From the NCBI GenBank assembly GCA_026418655.1, contig JAOAAW010000082.1:1-10971 (forward strand): a stretch of 10,971 nucleotides of DNA, read 5' to 3'. Both the position numbers and the translations under genes were made by a program. Positions 1 to 6,516 of the stretch are shown piece after piece (within the stretch, counting starts at the first letter, position 1; each line of letters starts with the position of its first letter). The notes below the pieces were generated by a model. That model saw only the letters and a program-made list of their open reading frames with translations. It ran no database searches and had not been told where the DNA came from. Origin of the DNA: a bacterium. Its GTDB lineage: Bacteria; Ratteibacteria; UBA8468; B48-G9; DTJG01.

Positions 1-350
1 AGGTAGAGCATTACCCCACCCATGGTTGCAATGCCTTTGCCACCCTTGAATTTCAAAAAAACAGGATAACAGTGTCCTATCACAGCAGAAATTCCGATAA
101 TTGTTAGCAAAATTTCATTTGTTATTCCATATGCACAGGCAATTGCCATGCTTCCTGCACCCTTCAATGTATCACCGATCCAGACAAGTATTCCCCATTT
201 CCTACCAACCTGTCTTGCTACATTTGCAGCCCCTGGATTTTTTGTTCCAATCTGACGTATGTCCTGTCCGGTAAGAAAAAAGGTAAAAAGATAGGCAAAA
301 GAGATGCTGCCGATGAGATAAGCAAGCGCAATGAAAGCAATTTCTTTCAT
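1..350 (-). CDS. plsY: PlsY, acyl-phosphate:glycerol-3-phosphate acyltransferase (3' end outside window)
   Basis: PlsY is a polytopic inner-membrane enzyme that moves an acyl group from acyl-phosphate (made by PlsX) to sn-glycerol-3-phosphate, giving lysophosphatidic acid, the first step of phospholipid synthesis. The window shows 116 complete codons from the ATG at 350; the family is usually about 200 residues, so roughly the last 40 percent is cut off. Family motifs are visible in order: GSISFAY (residues 14-20), a KNPGAANVAR block (38-46), the Asp60...Lys63-Gly64 pair, and a third block with GH at 92-93, Pro96, and the glycine-rich KGGKGIAT (102-109) that contacts phosphate in this family. 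Hydrophobic segments alternate with these loops, as expected. There is no Shine-Dalgarno sequence before the ATG. Instead a TATAAT box ends 7 bases upstream, so the message is probably leaderless. It lies 75 bases after carB and has its own promoter. Confidence 0.95.
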   Translation of the reverse strand, partial: MKEIAFIALAYLIGSISFAYLFTFFLTGQDIRQIGTKNPGAANVARQVGRKWGILVWIGDTLKGAGSMAIACAYGITNEILLTIIGISAVIGHCYPVFLKFKGGKGIATMGGVMLY

Positions 351-357
351 CAAAAAA

Positions 358-386
358 ATTATACCCCAACACCACCAGGATGACAA
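358..386 (-). promoter_or_regulatory. Sigma-70-type promoter of plsY, placed for a leaderless transcript
   Basis: Reading the minus strand, the -35 box TTGTCA (386-381) is followed by a 17-base spacer (380-364) and a perfect -10 box TATAAT (363-358). Seven bases then separate the -10 box from the plsY ATG at 350, so the expected start of transcription falls on or within a base or so of the ATG. The sequence match is seen directly; promoter activity and the leaderless start are inference. Confidence 0.75.
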
Positions 387-391
387 TATTA

Positions 392-421
392 CCCGCATAA
401 AAGAGAATCCTTCTATCCGGG
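392..421 (-). terminator. Imperfect hairpin just after carB, without a clear U-tract
   Basis: Two 13-base arms (421-409 and 404-392 on the minus strand) can pair around a 4-base loop, with one G-G mismatch and two G-U pairs. The outer stem is CCCG/CGGG. The hairpin starts 4 bases after the carB stop codon and ends 5 bases before the plsY -35 box. The following bases (TAATATTGTC) are not a convincing U-tract, so it may be a weak terminator, a 3'-end stabilising stem, or chance. Confidence 0.35.
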
Positions 422-425
422 CCGT

Positions 426-1790
426 TTAACTATCGACAGGGCTTTCAAGAATTTCTCTGTGGTATTGCTGAAGTGATTTCACTTCGTAGCGGCTACTGGA
501 CTTCATCATTGCCTCTATTCCTTTTGCCGCTGCATGCGCTGCAGCAATTGTTGTCATATAGGGAATTTTATACTTTATGGCATTTTTTCTTATGTATGAA
601 TCATCATACTGACTCTGTTTGCCTGCAGGAGTGTTGATAATAACCTGTATCTGACCGTTCTTTATAAGATCCACAATATTGGGTCTTTGTTCATGAATCT
701 TCCAGGCAATTTCATAAGGAATATCCGCTTTTTTTAGGACTTCGCCTGTGCCCTTTGTGGCATATATCTTAAATCCCATTTCATAAAATTTTTTTGCAAC
801 GCTTGATACAAATTGTTTTTCCCTGTCCGAAACAGTAATTAAAACTGCTCCTTTTAATGGAAGTCGTTGATTGGCTGCTTCTTCTGCCTTGTAAAAAGCA
901 GTGCCAAAGGTATCTGCCATACCAAGAACTTCTCCTGTTGAACGCATCTCAGGACCTAAGACAGGATCCACTTCAGGAAACATATTGAATGGAAATACTG
1001 CCTCTTTGACTCCGAAATGGGAAAATCTTCTCCGCGCAAGATTCATTTCCTTTAATTTTTTCCCTATAGCAATCTTTGTTGCTATCTTTGCCATCGGGAT
1101 ATTGCATACTTTTGAAACAAGGGGAACAGTCCTTGATGCCCTCGGATTTGCTTCCAGCACATACACTGTGTCATTGCAAATCGCATACTGAACATTGATC
1201 AAGCCCACAACATTTAATTCTCTGGCAATTCGCTCTGTATAATGATAAATTGTTTCTAAGTGCTTATGCGGAATACCGATTGGCGGAATCACGCAAGCAG
1301 AATCGCCGGAATGAATACCTGCCTGCTCAATGTGTTCCATTACAACAGGCACAAATGTGTCTATTCCATCAGAAAGGGCATCTGCTTCTGCTTCCACAGC
1401 GTTTTCAAGAAACTTGTCAATGAGAATTGGTCTTTCAGGGGTTATGCCAACTGCTGCCTTCACATATTCCTTTAACATTTCCTCGTCATAAACAATTTCC
1501 ATTCCTCTACCGCCAAGAACATAGGAAGGCCTGACCATTAATGGATATCCAATCTTTTCAGCAATTTTGATTGCCTCTTTCTCTGTTGAAGCCATTCCTG
1601 AAGCAGGCATTGGAATATTGAGTTTTTCCATCATCTTTCTGAATCTATCCCTGTCTTCAGCAAGATCTATTGTATCAACGCTTGTACCAAGTATTTTCAC
1701 GCCAGACTGTTCAAGCTGCCGTGCTATGTTCAATGGTGTCTGTCCACCAAACTGAACAATTACTCCTTCTGGTTTTTCTTTTTGAAGTTT
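426..1790 (-). CDS. carB: Carbamoyl-phosphate synthase large chain, C-terminal part (disrupted carB)
   Basis: This is the second half of CarB, the ATP-dependent subunit that makes carbamoyl phosphate for pyrimidine and arginine synthesis. Reading from 1790 it starts KLQKEKPEGVIVQFGGQTPLN, the end of the second pre-ATP-grasp domain. It continues through the second ATP-grasp domain (RPSYVLGGRGMEIVYDE, MEHIEQAGIHSGDSAC, EANPRASRTVPLVSK) and finishes with the MGS-like allosteric domain, where E. coli CarB binds UMP and ornithine. The frame has 454 codons and ends TAA at 428-426. It has no credible start: a TAA stop lies in frame immediately upstream (1793-1791), there is no ribosome-binding site, and the Rossmann-like start of the domain (the GGGPNRIGQG-type block of other CarBs) is absent. 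It is therefore the remainder of the gene whose 5' part lies at 1711-3429, and not a separate carB2 gene. Confidence 0.9.
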   Translation of the reverse strand, partial: KLQKEKPEGVIVQFGGQTPLNIARQLEQSGVKILGTSVDTIDLAEDRDRFRKMMEKLNIPMPASGMASTEKEAIKIAEKIGYPLMVRPSYVLGGRGMEIVYDEEMLKEYVKAAVGITPERPILIDKFLENAVEAEADALSDGIDTFVPVVMEHIEQAGIHSGDSACVIPPIGIPHKHLETIYHYTERIARELNVVGLINVQYAICNDTVYVLEANPRASRTVPLVSKVCNIPMAKIATKIAIGKKLKEMNLARRRFSHFGVKEAVFPFNMFPEVDPVLGPEMRSTGEVLGMADTFGTAFYKAEEAANQRLPLKGAVLITVSDREKQFVSSVAKKFYEMGFKIYATKGTGEVLKKADIPYEIAWKIHEQRPNIVDLIKNGQIQVIINTPAGKQSQYDDSYIRKNAIKYKIPYMTTIAAAHAAAKGIEAMMKSSSRYEVKSLQQYHREILESPVDS

Positions 1791-3429
1791 TTACTCTGTC
1801 TGGACCATTATAGGTTGAATAGAAATATGCTGCGTTTTCAACCCCGCAAACAGGCACAGCATCCCACGCCTGAACAATATTGATAGACATCCTTTTTTTT
1901 CGTATATCTTCTTCTGGAATATTAAGCAGCATTGAGAGATACTTATCAGAAAATCCATCTCTTTTCGCCTTTTCAAGGAGATTGTCAGGCAGTCCTTTTC
2001 CTCTGTATTTAAGAATTTCTTCTTCAAGTTCCACAAGCTCCTTCATCTGCTGGATGAACCATGGCTTGATATATGTCTTTCTGTAAAGGTCTTCAACTGA
2101 TGCACCCTTTCTTAATGCCTCGTACATAATAAACTGCCTTTCGCTTGAAGCAATGGAGAGTTTATCCATAAGTTCATTCAAAGACATTTTATTGAAATCT
2201 TTTGCAAAACCAAGACCATATCTGCCTGTTTCAAGAGATCTTATGGCTTTTTGCAGAGCTTCTTTATAATTTTTGCCTATACTCATAACCTCGCCGACAG
2301 CCCGCATCTGTGTCCCAAGTTCATCTTTTATCCCCTTGAATTTTTCAAATGCCCACCTTGCAAATTTCACAACGACATAATCACCAGAAGGCTTATATTT
2401 TTCAAGGGTGCCTTCTTTCCAGTAAGGGATTTCATCGAGGGTAAGGCCTGCGGCAAGTTTGGCTGATATCAATGCTATCGGAAAACCTGTGGCTTTTGAA
2501 GCAAGAGCAGAAGACCGGGATGTTCTCGGGTTAATTTCTATTACAACAATCCTTCCTGTTTTCGGATCATGGGCAAACTGGATATTTGTTCCACCAATGA
2601 CCTTTATTGCTTCAACTATCTTGAAAGAGTATTCCTGAAGTTTTTGCTGGAGTTTTTCGTCTATCGTCAACATTGGAGCTACGCAGAATGAGTCGCCGGT
2701 ATGAACACCCATGGCATCCACATTCTCAATAAAACATACAGTAATCATCTGATTTTTTGAGTCCCTGACGACCTCAAGTTCTAGTTCTTCCCATCCAAGA
2801 ACGCTTTCTTCAACAAGAATCTGACCAACAAGGCTCGCAGCCAGACCTCTTGCTGCAACGATTTTCAGTTCATCCCTGTTATAAACAAGGCCGCCACCGG
2901 TTCCTCCTAGGGTATAGGCAGGCCTTATGACCACAGGATATCCAATTCTATCTGCTATTTTTTCTGCTTCTTCTACTGAAAAAGCAGGATCGCTTTCCGG
3001 CATTTGTATACCAAGTTCATTCATTGTTTGTTTGAAGATAATCCTGTCTTCTCCCCTTTTAATGGCATCCGCCTCAACACCGATAATCTTCACCCCATAT
3101 TTTTCTAAAACCCCTTCTTTATACAACACAGAGCTTAAATTCAATCCTGTCTGGCCACCAAGGTTAGGCAACAACGCATCAGGTCTCTCTTTTTCAATAA
3201 TTTTTTCAATTGCATGAGGGGTTAATGGTTCAATATAAGTCGCATCTGCCATTCCAGGGTCTGTCATTATTGTTGCAGGATTTGAATTCACAAGCACTAT
3301 CTCATATCCCAGCTGTCTTAATGCCTTGCATGCCTGGGTTCCAGAATAGTCAAACTCACATGCCTGGCCTATAATTATGGGTCCAGAACCAATGATAAGA
3401 ACCTTGTGTATATCCTTTCTCGGTGGCAT
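1711..3429 (-). CDS. carB: Carbamoyl-phosphate synthase large chain, N-terminal part (disrupted carB)
   Basis: This is the first half of CarB, containing the carboxy-phosphate synthetic unit. The pre-ATP-grasp block LIIGSGPIIIGQACEFDYSG is at residues 11-30. The ATP-grasp domain shows RPAYTLGGTGGG (169-180), ENVDAMGVHTGDS (235-247) and EINPRTSRSSALASKATG (298-315), and the oligomerisation domain follows. Authentic CarB sequence continues to about residue 552. The remaining 20 residues, ending at 1711, are an out-of-frame reading of the second half. The ATG at 3429 has a Shine-Dalgarno sequence AAGGGAG 5 bases upstream. It is the last gene of the ftsB-serS operon and lies 48 bases after the 90-residue unknown gene. 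An intact CarB has about 1070 residues; here about 70 codons are missing between the halves. As written, the reading frame could not make a working enzyme. It may be a real pseudogene or an assembly error. Confidence 0.92.
   Translation of the reverse strand: MPPRKDIHKVLIIGSGPIIIGQACEFDYSGTQACKALRQLGYEIVLVNSNPATIMTDPGMADATYIEPLTPHAIEKIIEKERPDALLPNLGGQTGLNLSSVLYKEGVLEKYGVKIIGVEADAIKRGEDRIIFKQTMNELGIQMPESDPAFSVEEAEKIADRIGYPVVIRPAYTLGGTGGGLVYNRDELKIVAARGLAASLVGQILVEESVLGWEELELEVVRDSKNQMITVCFIENVDAMGVHTGDSFCVAPMLTIDEKLQQKLQEYSFKIVEAIKVIGGTNIQFAHDPKTGRIVVIEINPRTSRSSALASKATGFPIALISAKLAAGLTLDEIPYWKEGTLEKYKPSGDYVVVKFARWAFEKFKGIKDELGTQMRAVGEVMSIGKNYKEALQKAIRSLETGRYGLGFAKDFNKMSLNELMDKLSIASSERQFIMYEALRKGASVEDLYRKTYIKPWFIQQMKELVELEEEILKYRGKGLPDNLLEKAKRDGFSDKYLSMLLNIPEEDIRKKRMSINIVQAWDAVPVCGVENAAYFYSTYNGPDRVKTSKRKTRRSNCSVWWTDTIEHSTAA
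1773..1790 (-). other. Deletion/frameshift junction in carB, candidate single copy of a former direct repeat
   Basis: The 18 bases AAACTTCAAAAAGAAAAA (minus strand, 1790-1773) read plausibly as CarB in two frames. In the upstream frame they complete the linker (KTSKRK); in the downstream frame they give KLQKEK, which leads directly into KPEGVIVQFGGQTP. The simplest reading is that two copies of this or a very similar sequence once flanked the missing segment and that one copy plus the intervening DNA was lost. The dual reading is visible; the former second copy is inference. Confidence 0.6.
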
Positions 3430-3477
3430 TTAATCTCCCTTCTTGTAATCGGACAAAAGAATAAATTATGACAAAAA

Positions 3478-3750
3478 TTAAAAGATGTCTGATTTTGTTT
3501 CTTCACCTTTGAGAACAGCTGTAATCTGGGCCCACTTTCCTGCTATAAGTCTGTATATACCTGCATACTTCTTTTTCATCTCATCAACAGGAATATCCTC
3601 TGAACCTGCCTCTGTTGTCCTTCTGAAACAAAGCCCCATCATATCATTGAATGCAAACCATTTTTCTGAATCCACCACCATACAGAGTCCGGCATGGTTA
3701 AGTCCATCCCTTCCCTTCACAACTGCCAAGGTAAACCTTATATTCGCCAT
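3478..3750 (-). CDS. Unknown 90-residue protein, translationally coupled to the M20 amidohydrolase
   Basis: I do not recognise this protein. It is 90 residues long, begins MANIRFTLAVVKGRDG, and has no obvious signal peptide or membrane segment. The first half is hydrophobic and probably beta-rich, with two cysteines (Cys23, Cys41) and aromatic residues around WFAF (31-34). The second half is rich in Lys and Glu and contains KKKYAGIYRLIAGKWAQI. The start is the ATG at 3750. A GTG one codon upstream is too close to the ribosome-binding site to be preferred. The gene has the strongest Shine-Dalgarno sequence in the window, AGGAGGT, 4 bases before the ATG and inside the end of the M20 gene. The ATG shares one base with the M20 stop (TGATG), which points to translational coupling. 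It is followed after 48 bases by carB. The coding potential and tight spacing argue that it is a real gene. Confidence 0.8.
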   Translation of the reverse strand: MANIRFTLAVVKGRDGLNHAGLCMVVDSEKWFAFNDMMGLCFRRTTEAGSEDIPVDEMKKKYAGIYRLIAGKWAQITAVLKGEETKSDIF

Positions 3751-4922
3751 CACACCTCCTTTCTATTTAAACCAATTTTCAACAGTATTTCAGCCAAAGC
3801 CTCCACTCCAAAACCAAGACATTTTTCATCAATTGTAAATCTGCTGCTGTGATGAAAAAATTCTGTCTTTCCGCAACCGATATAGATATAACAGCAAGGT
3901 ATAATCTGGCTATAAAAGGAAAAATCCTCACTTCCCATGGATGGTTTTTCATCTTTTTTGACTGCCTTTTTTCCAAAAGCATCTGAAATAATAGCTGAAA
4001 TTCTTTCTGAAAGATGTGGGTTGTTGTATGTTACGGGGACAAAACCTTCATAGTCAAGATAGGTCTTTACCCCAAAACCGTCTTCAATGGCTTTCAGAAG
4101 GTTTCTGACCCATTTTTGAGCATGGATGTTCTGCTTTTTATCAAATGTTCTCACAGTACCAAGCATTTCAACCTGTTCAGGAATTATATTAAAAGCGTCT
4201 CCGCCCGAAATCTTTCCGATAGATACAACCAATGGTTCCCTCGGATCATTTTTCCTGCTCACTATCGTTTGAAGTTCTGTTATAAAATAAGAAGAGGCAA
4301 CTATCGGGTCAATTGCTGTATGCGGGCTTGAACCATGTCCACCCTTGCCTTTGATGACTATTCTAAATCTGTCAGCTGATGCCATCACTGGCCCTTTTAT
4401 AACAGAAAATTTTCCAACATCAAGTCCTGCCCATACATGAAACCCTATAAGGCATTTCATATCTTTCAATGCACCTTCTTTTATCATTCTCGGTGCACCA
4501 CAGGGAACAGATTCTTCTGCTGGTTGAAAAATAATTCTGAGTGTAAAAGGAATGTTTTTTAATTTTGAAAAAATACCTGCAACTCCAAGTGCAATGGCAA
4601 TGTGTGCATCATGGCCGCATGCATGCATAACACCTGGATTTTGTGAGGCAAAATCAAGTCCTGTTTCTTCCTGTACAGGAAGGGCGTCTATATCTGCACG
4701 AAGACCTATTACTGCTCTGTTGACTCCCTTTATTTCAGCAATTATTCCTGTACCAGCGGCTTTTCTGAATCCTACACCAAAGTTTTTCAAAATTTCCTGA
4801 ATTTTTTCTGATGTTTTAAATTCCTGATTGGATAGTTCCGGGAATTTATGAAAATGTCTTCTCCAAAGGATCACATCATCTTTTATACTTTCAGCAAGTT
4901 GCTTAAATTCGCAGTTGCTCAT
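3750..4922 (-). CDS. M20 family (M20D-type) metal-dependent amidohydrolase
   Basis: This 390-residue protein belongs to the M20 metallopeptidase family, in the branch of amidohydrolases that includes hippurate hydrolase, indole-acetyl-amino-acid hydrolase and N-acetyldiaminopimelate deacetylase. These cytoplasmic enzymes split N-acyl amino acids using a two-metal centre. Visible motifs are RRHFHKFPELS (21-31), LRADIDALPVQEETGL (74-89), HACGHDAHIA (100-109, with ligands Cys102 and His104), QPAEE (133-137, catalytic Glu and ligand Glu), FHVW (ligand His162), the dimer-domain GKGGHGSSPH (192-201), MGSEDFSFY (329-337) and FHHSSRF (356-362, likely ligand His358). Length is typical and all core residues are present. 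The ATG at 4922 follows the serS stop by 6 bases and uses an AGGA ribosome-binding site overlapping that stop. The exact substrate cannot be told from sequence; the operon (serS, carB) gives only weak hints of amino-acid or nitrogen metabolism. Confidence 0.93.
   Translation of the reverse strand: MSNCEFKQLAESIKDDVILWRRHFHKFPELSNQEFKTSEKIQEILKNFGVGFRKAAGTGIIAEIKGVNRAVIGLRADIDALPVQEETGLDFASQNPGVMHACGHDAHIAIALGVAGIFSKLKNIPFTLRIIFQPAEESVPCGAPRMIKEGALKDMKCLIGFHVWAGLDVGKFSVIKGPVMASADRFRIVIKGKGGHGSSPHTAIDPIVASSYFITELQTIVSRKNDPREPLVVSIGKISGGDAFNIIPEQVEMLGTVRTFDKKQNIHAQKWVRNLLKAIEDGFGVKTYLDYEGFVPVTYNNPHLSERISAIISDAFGKKAVKKDEKPSMGSEDFSFYSQIIPCCYIYIGCGKTEFFHHSSRFTIDEKCLGFGVEALAEILLKIGLNRKEV
3754..3760 (-). 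promoter_or_regulatory. Strong ribosome-binding site of the 90-residue unknown gene
   Basis: AGGAGGT on the minus strand, 4 bases before the ATG at 3750. It lies within the last codons of the M20 amidohydrolase gene. Its spacing favours the ATG at 3750 over the GTG at 3753. Confidence 0.75.
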
Positions 4923-4928
4923 GTTTTC

Positions 4929-6191
4929 CTAACTGATTTCATTGATACCACCCATGTAAGGTCTCAGTACTTCTGGAACGATAATTGTACCCCTATCGGT
5001 TTGATAGTTTTCCAGTATAGCAATTATTGTTCTCGGAAGCGCTACCCCAGAACCATTGAGGGTGTGCACAAAATCTGTTTTCCCTGATTTTGTACGGTAT
5101 CTGATATCCGCTCTTCTTGCCTGGAATGCCTCAAAATTTGAGCAGGAAGATACCTCAAGCCATTTTCCAACCCCAGGAGCCCATACTTCAATATCGTAGC
5201 ACTTGCTTGCTGCAAAACTCATGTCTCCTGTGGAGAGAAGAACAACCCTGTATGAAAGACCGAGAAGCTGAAGCACCTTTTCTGCTTCATTTAAGAGAAA
5301 TTCAAGCTCTTCATAGGAATTTTCTGGTTTTGAAAAAATCACAAGTTCAACCTTGTCAAACTGATGAAGCCTGATAAGGCCACGTGTTTCCCTTCCATAT
5401 GCTCCGGCTTCTCTCCTAAAACAGGGTGTATAGGCGCAATATCTTAAAGGAAGTTGTTCCTCAGGCAATGTTTCTTCACGGTGATAGTTGGTAACTGGAA
5501 CTTCAGCAGTGGGTATGAGGAATAGATCTTCATCCTTTAATCTGTACATATCCTGTTCAAGTCGCGGCAGTTGACCTGTTCCAAACATACTTTTTCTGTT
5601 AACAAGGGCAGGTGGCCATATTTCAGAAAAACCATTTTTTGTGTGCAGATCCAGCATGAAATTTATCAAAGCCCTCACAAGAAGCGCTCCATTTCCAGCA
5701 AAAATCGGGAAAAAGCTACCCGTCATCCTTGCGCCTCTTTCCAGCTGAAGTATACCAAGCCTTGCGCCTATTTCATAGTGAGGAATAACTTCAAAAGACG
5801 GCTTTTTTATTTCTCCCCATGTTCTGACAACATTATCCTGAGAAGATACACCCACTGGAACATCTTTATGTGGAATATTTGGAATGCTTGCAAGAAACCC
5901 TTCTATTTTTTCTTCTAACTCTCTGAGAAGGTTTTCTTTTTCTTTTATTTCATCGGACAGTTGTTTTGCCTGTGCAAGAAGATGCTCCCCTGATTCACCT
6001 TTTTTCTTCAACTCGGCAAGTTGTTGGCTTAATGTTTTGTGAAGTCTTCTTTCTTCCTCCAGGCACTGCAAAACTTTTCTTCTCTCATTCTCGCATTGCT
6101 TGAAAAACTCCCAATCAACATCTATATTCTTGTTTTTCGCCGCCTGTTTTAAAATTTCTATATTTTCCCTTACAAATTTAATGGGATACAC
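4929..6191 (-). CDS. serS: Seryl-tRNA synthetase
   Basis: SerRS charges tRNA-Ser (and tRNA-Sec where present) with serine in the cytoplasm. The 420 residues match the usual length. The N-terminal tRNA-binding arm is a long charged coiled coil (about 30-100). The class II catalytic core shows the TAEVPVTN serine/ATP pocket (228-235), motif 2 FRREAGAYGRETRGL (258-272) with HQFDKVEL (276-283), the EVSSCSNFEAFQARR block (346-360), and motif 3 NGSGVALPRT (379-388), followed by the typical end VPEVLRPYMGG. The proposed start is a GTG at 6191, preceded by AGGAAGG, which gives a 14-base overlap with the upstream ftsB-like gene. No better in-frame ATG exists near the conserved N-terminus KFVREN. It is the second gene of the operon starting at the promoter at 6488-6516. 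Confidence 0.96.
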   Translation of the reverse strand: MYPIKFVRENIEILKQAAKNKNIDVDWEFFKQCENERRKVLQCLEEERRLHKTLSQQLAELKKKGESGEHLLAQAKQLSDEIKEKENLLRELEEKIEGFLASIPNIPHKDVPVGVSSQDNVVRTWGEIKKPSFEVIPHYEIGARLGILQLERGARMTGSFFPIFAGNGALLVRALINFMLDLHTKNGFSEIWPPALVNRKSMFGTGQLPRLEQDMYRLKDEDLFLIPTAEVPVTNYHREETLPEEQLPLRYCAYTPCFRREAGAYGRETRGLIRLHQFDKVELVIFSKPENSYEELEFLLNEAEKVLQLLGLSYRVVLLSTGDMSFAASKCYDIEVWAPGVGKWLEVSSCSNFEAFQARRADIRYRTKSGKTDFVHTLNGSGVALPRTIIAILENYQTDRGTIIVPEVLRPYMGGINEIS

Positions 6192-6468
6192 TTTTACCTT
6201 CCTGTAAGTTTATTCTGTATTCCCCCTTCTTCATCATTCCAAGCTGTTCTCTCGCAATTTTTTCTACTAAATAAGGTGTGTGAGCCTGGTCTAAAAGCTT
6301 TTCAAGCTTGGCATTTTCGTTTTTCAACTTTTCTATCTCCTGTCCATAAAGAATCAGTTTATTTTTTTGGATATAATACAGACGCAAAGCATACAAAATC
6401 GAAATCAGTCCAGCAACAATTATTATAATTCTTACCGGGGAGAAAAAACGATTTCTCTTTGTTACCAT
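6178..6468 (-). CDS. FtsB/DivIC-family septum formation protein
   Basis: This small bitopic membrane protein of 96 residues has the layout of the FtsB/DivIC (septum formation initiator) family: a short basic cytoplasmic start (MVTKRNRF), one membrane helix (about 11-31), and a coiled coil (about 32-62). It ends with the characteristic block YLVEKIAREQLGMMKKGEYRI (66-86), whose EKIAREQLGM core resembles other family members. FtsB/DivIC binds FtsL and FtsQ/DivIB outside the membrane and helps activate septal peptidoglycan synthesis. The ATG at 6468 has only a modest AGG-type ribosome-binding site. It is the first gene after the promoter at 6488-6516, with a predicted leader of about 13 bases. 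Its end overlaps serS by 14 bases. The assignment rests on architecture and the C-terminal block. FtsL-like proteins have a similar layout but lack this block. Confidence 0.85.
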   Translation of the reverse strand: MVTKRNRFFSPVRIIIIVAGLISILYALRLYYIQKNKLILYGQEIEKLKNENAKLEKLLDQAHTPYLVEKIAREQLGMMKKGEYRINLQEGKSVSH

Positions 6469-6487
6469 GTCGCCTAAACCTTTAATC

Positions 6488-6516
6488 AGTATAAAAAAAC
6501 AGCTGTTTTATGTCAA
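6488..6516 (-). promoter_or_regulatory. Near-consensus sigma-70 promoter of the ftsB-serS-M20-unknown-carB operon
   Basis: On the minus strand the -35 box TTGACA (6516-6511) is a full consensus match. A 17-base spacer (6510-6494) follows, then the -10 box TATACT (6493-6488), 5 of 6. Predicted transcription starts about 13 bases before the ftsB-like ATG. The TGA inside the -35 box is also the stop codon of the upstream methyltransferase gene. A 14-base palindrome fills most of the spacer. The match is seen directly; activity is inferred. Confidence 0.82.
6496..6509. repeat. Perfect 14-base palindrome within the ftsB-operon promoter spacer
   Basis: AAAACAGCTGTTTT lies between the -35 and -10 boxes and is followed on the minus strand by further Ts. 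It could be an operator for a dimeric regulator that would block RNA polymerase. It could also be a weak AT-rich terminator hairpin for the preceding methyltransferase operon. Its short stem makes the terminator reading poor, and chance in AT-rich DNA is possible. Confidence 0.4.

Noticed and set aside
1791..2036. Minus-strand frame of 81 codons inside carB
   Set aside because: It is a shadow of the N-terminal CarB frame with no family similarity. CarB motifs lie in the other frame.
426..3429. A programmed frameshift, or a natural carB1/carB2 split as in some thermophiles, to explain the two CarB frames
   Set aside because: About 70 conserved codons are absent, which a frameshift cannot restore. 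The second half has no start codon with a ribosome-binding site and has an in-frame stop just upstream.
6493..6509. Rho-independent terminator for the methyltransferase operon
   Set aside because: The stem is five mostly A-T pairs around AGCT and lies inside a near-consensus promoter. It was kept only as a palindrome with an alternative reading.
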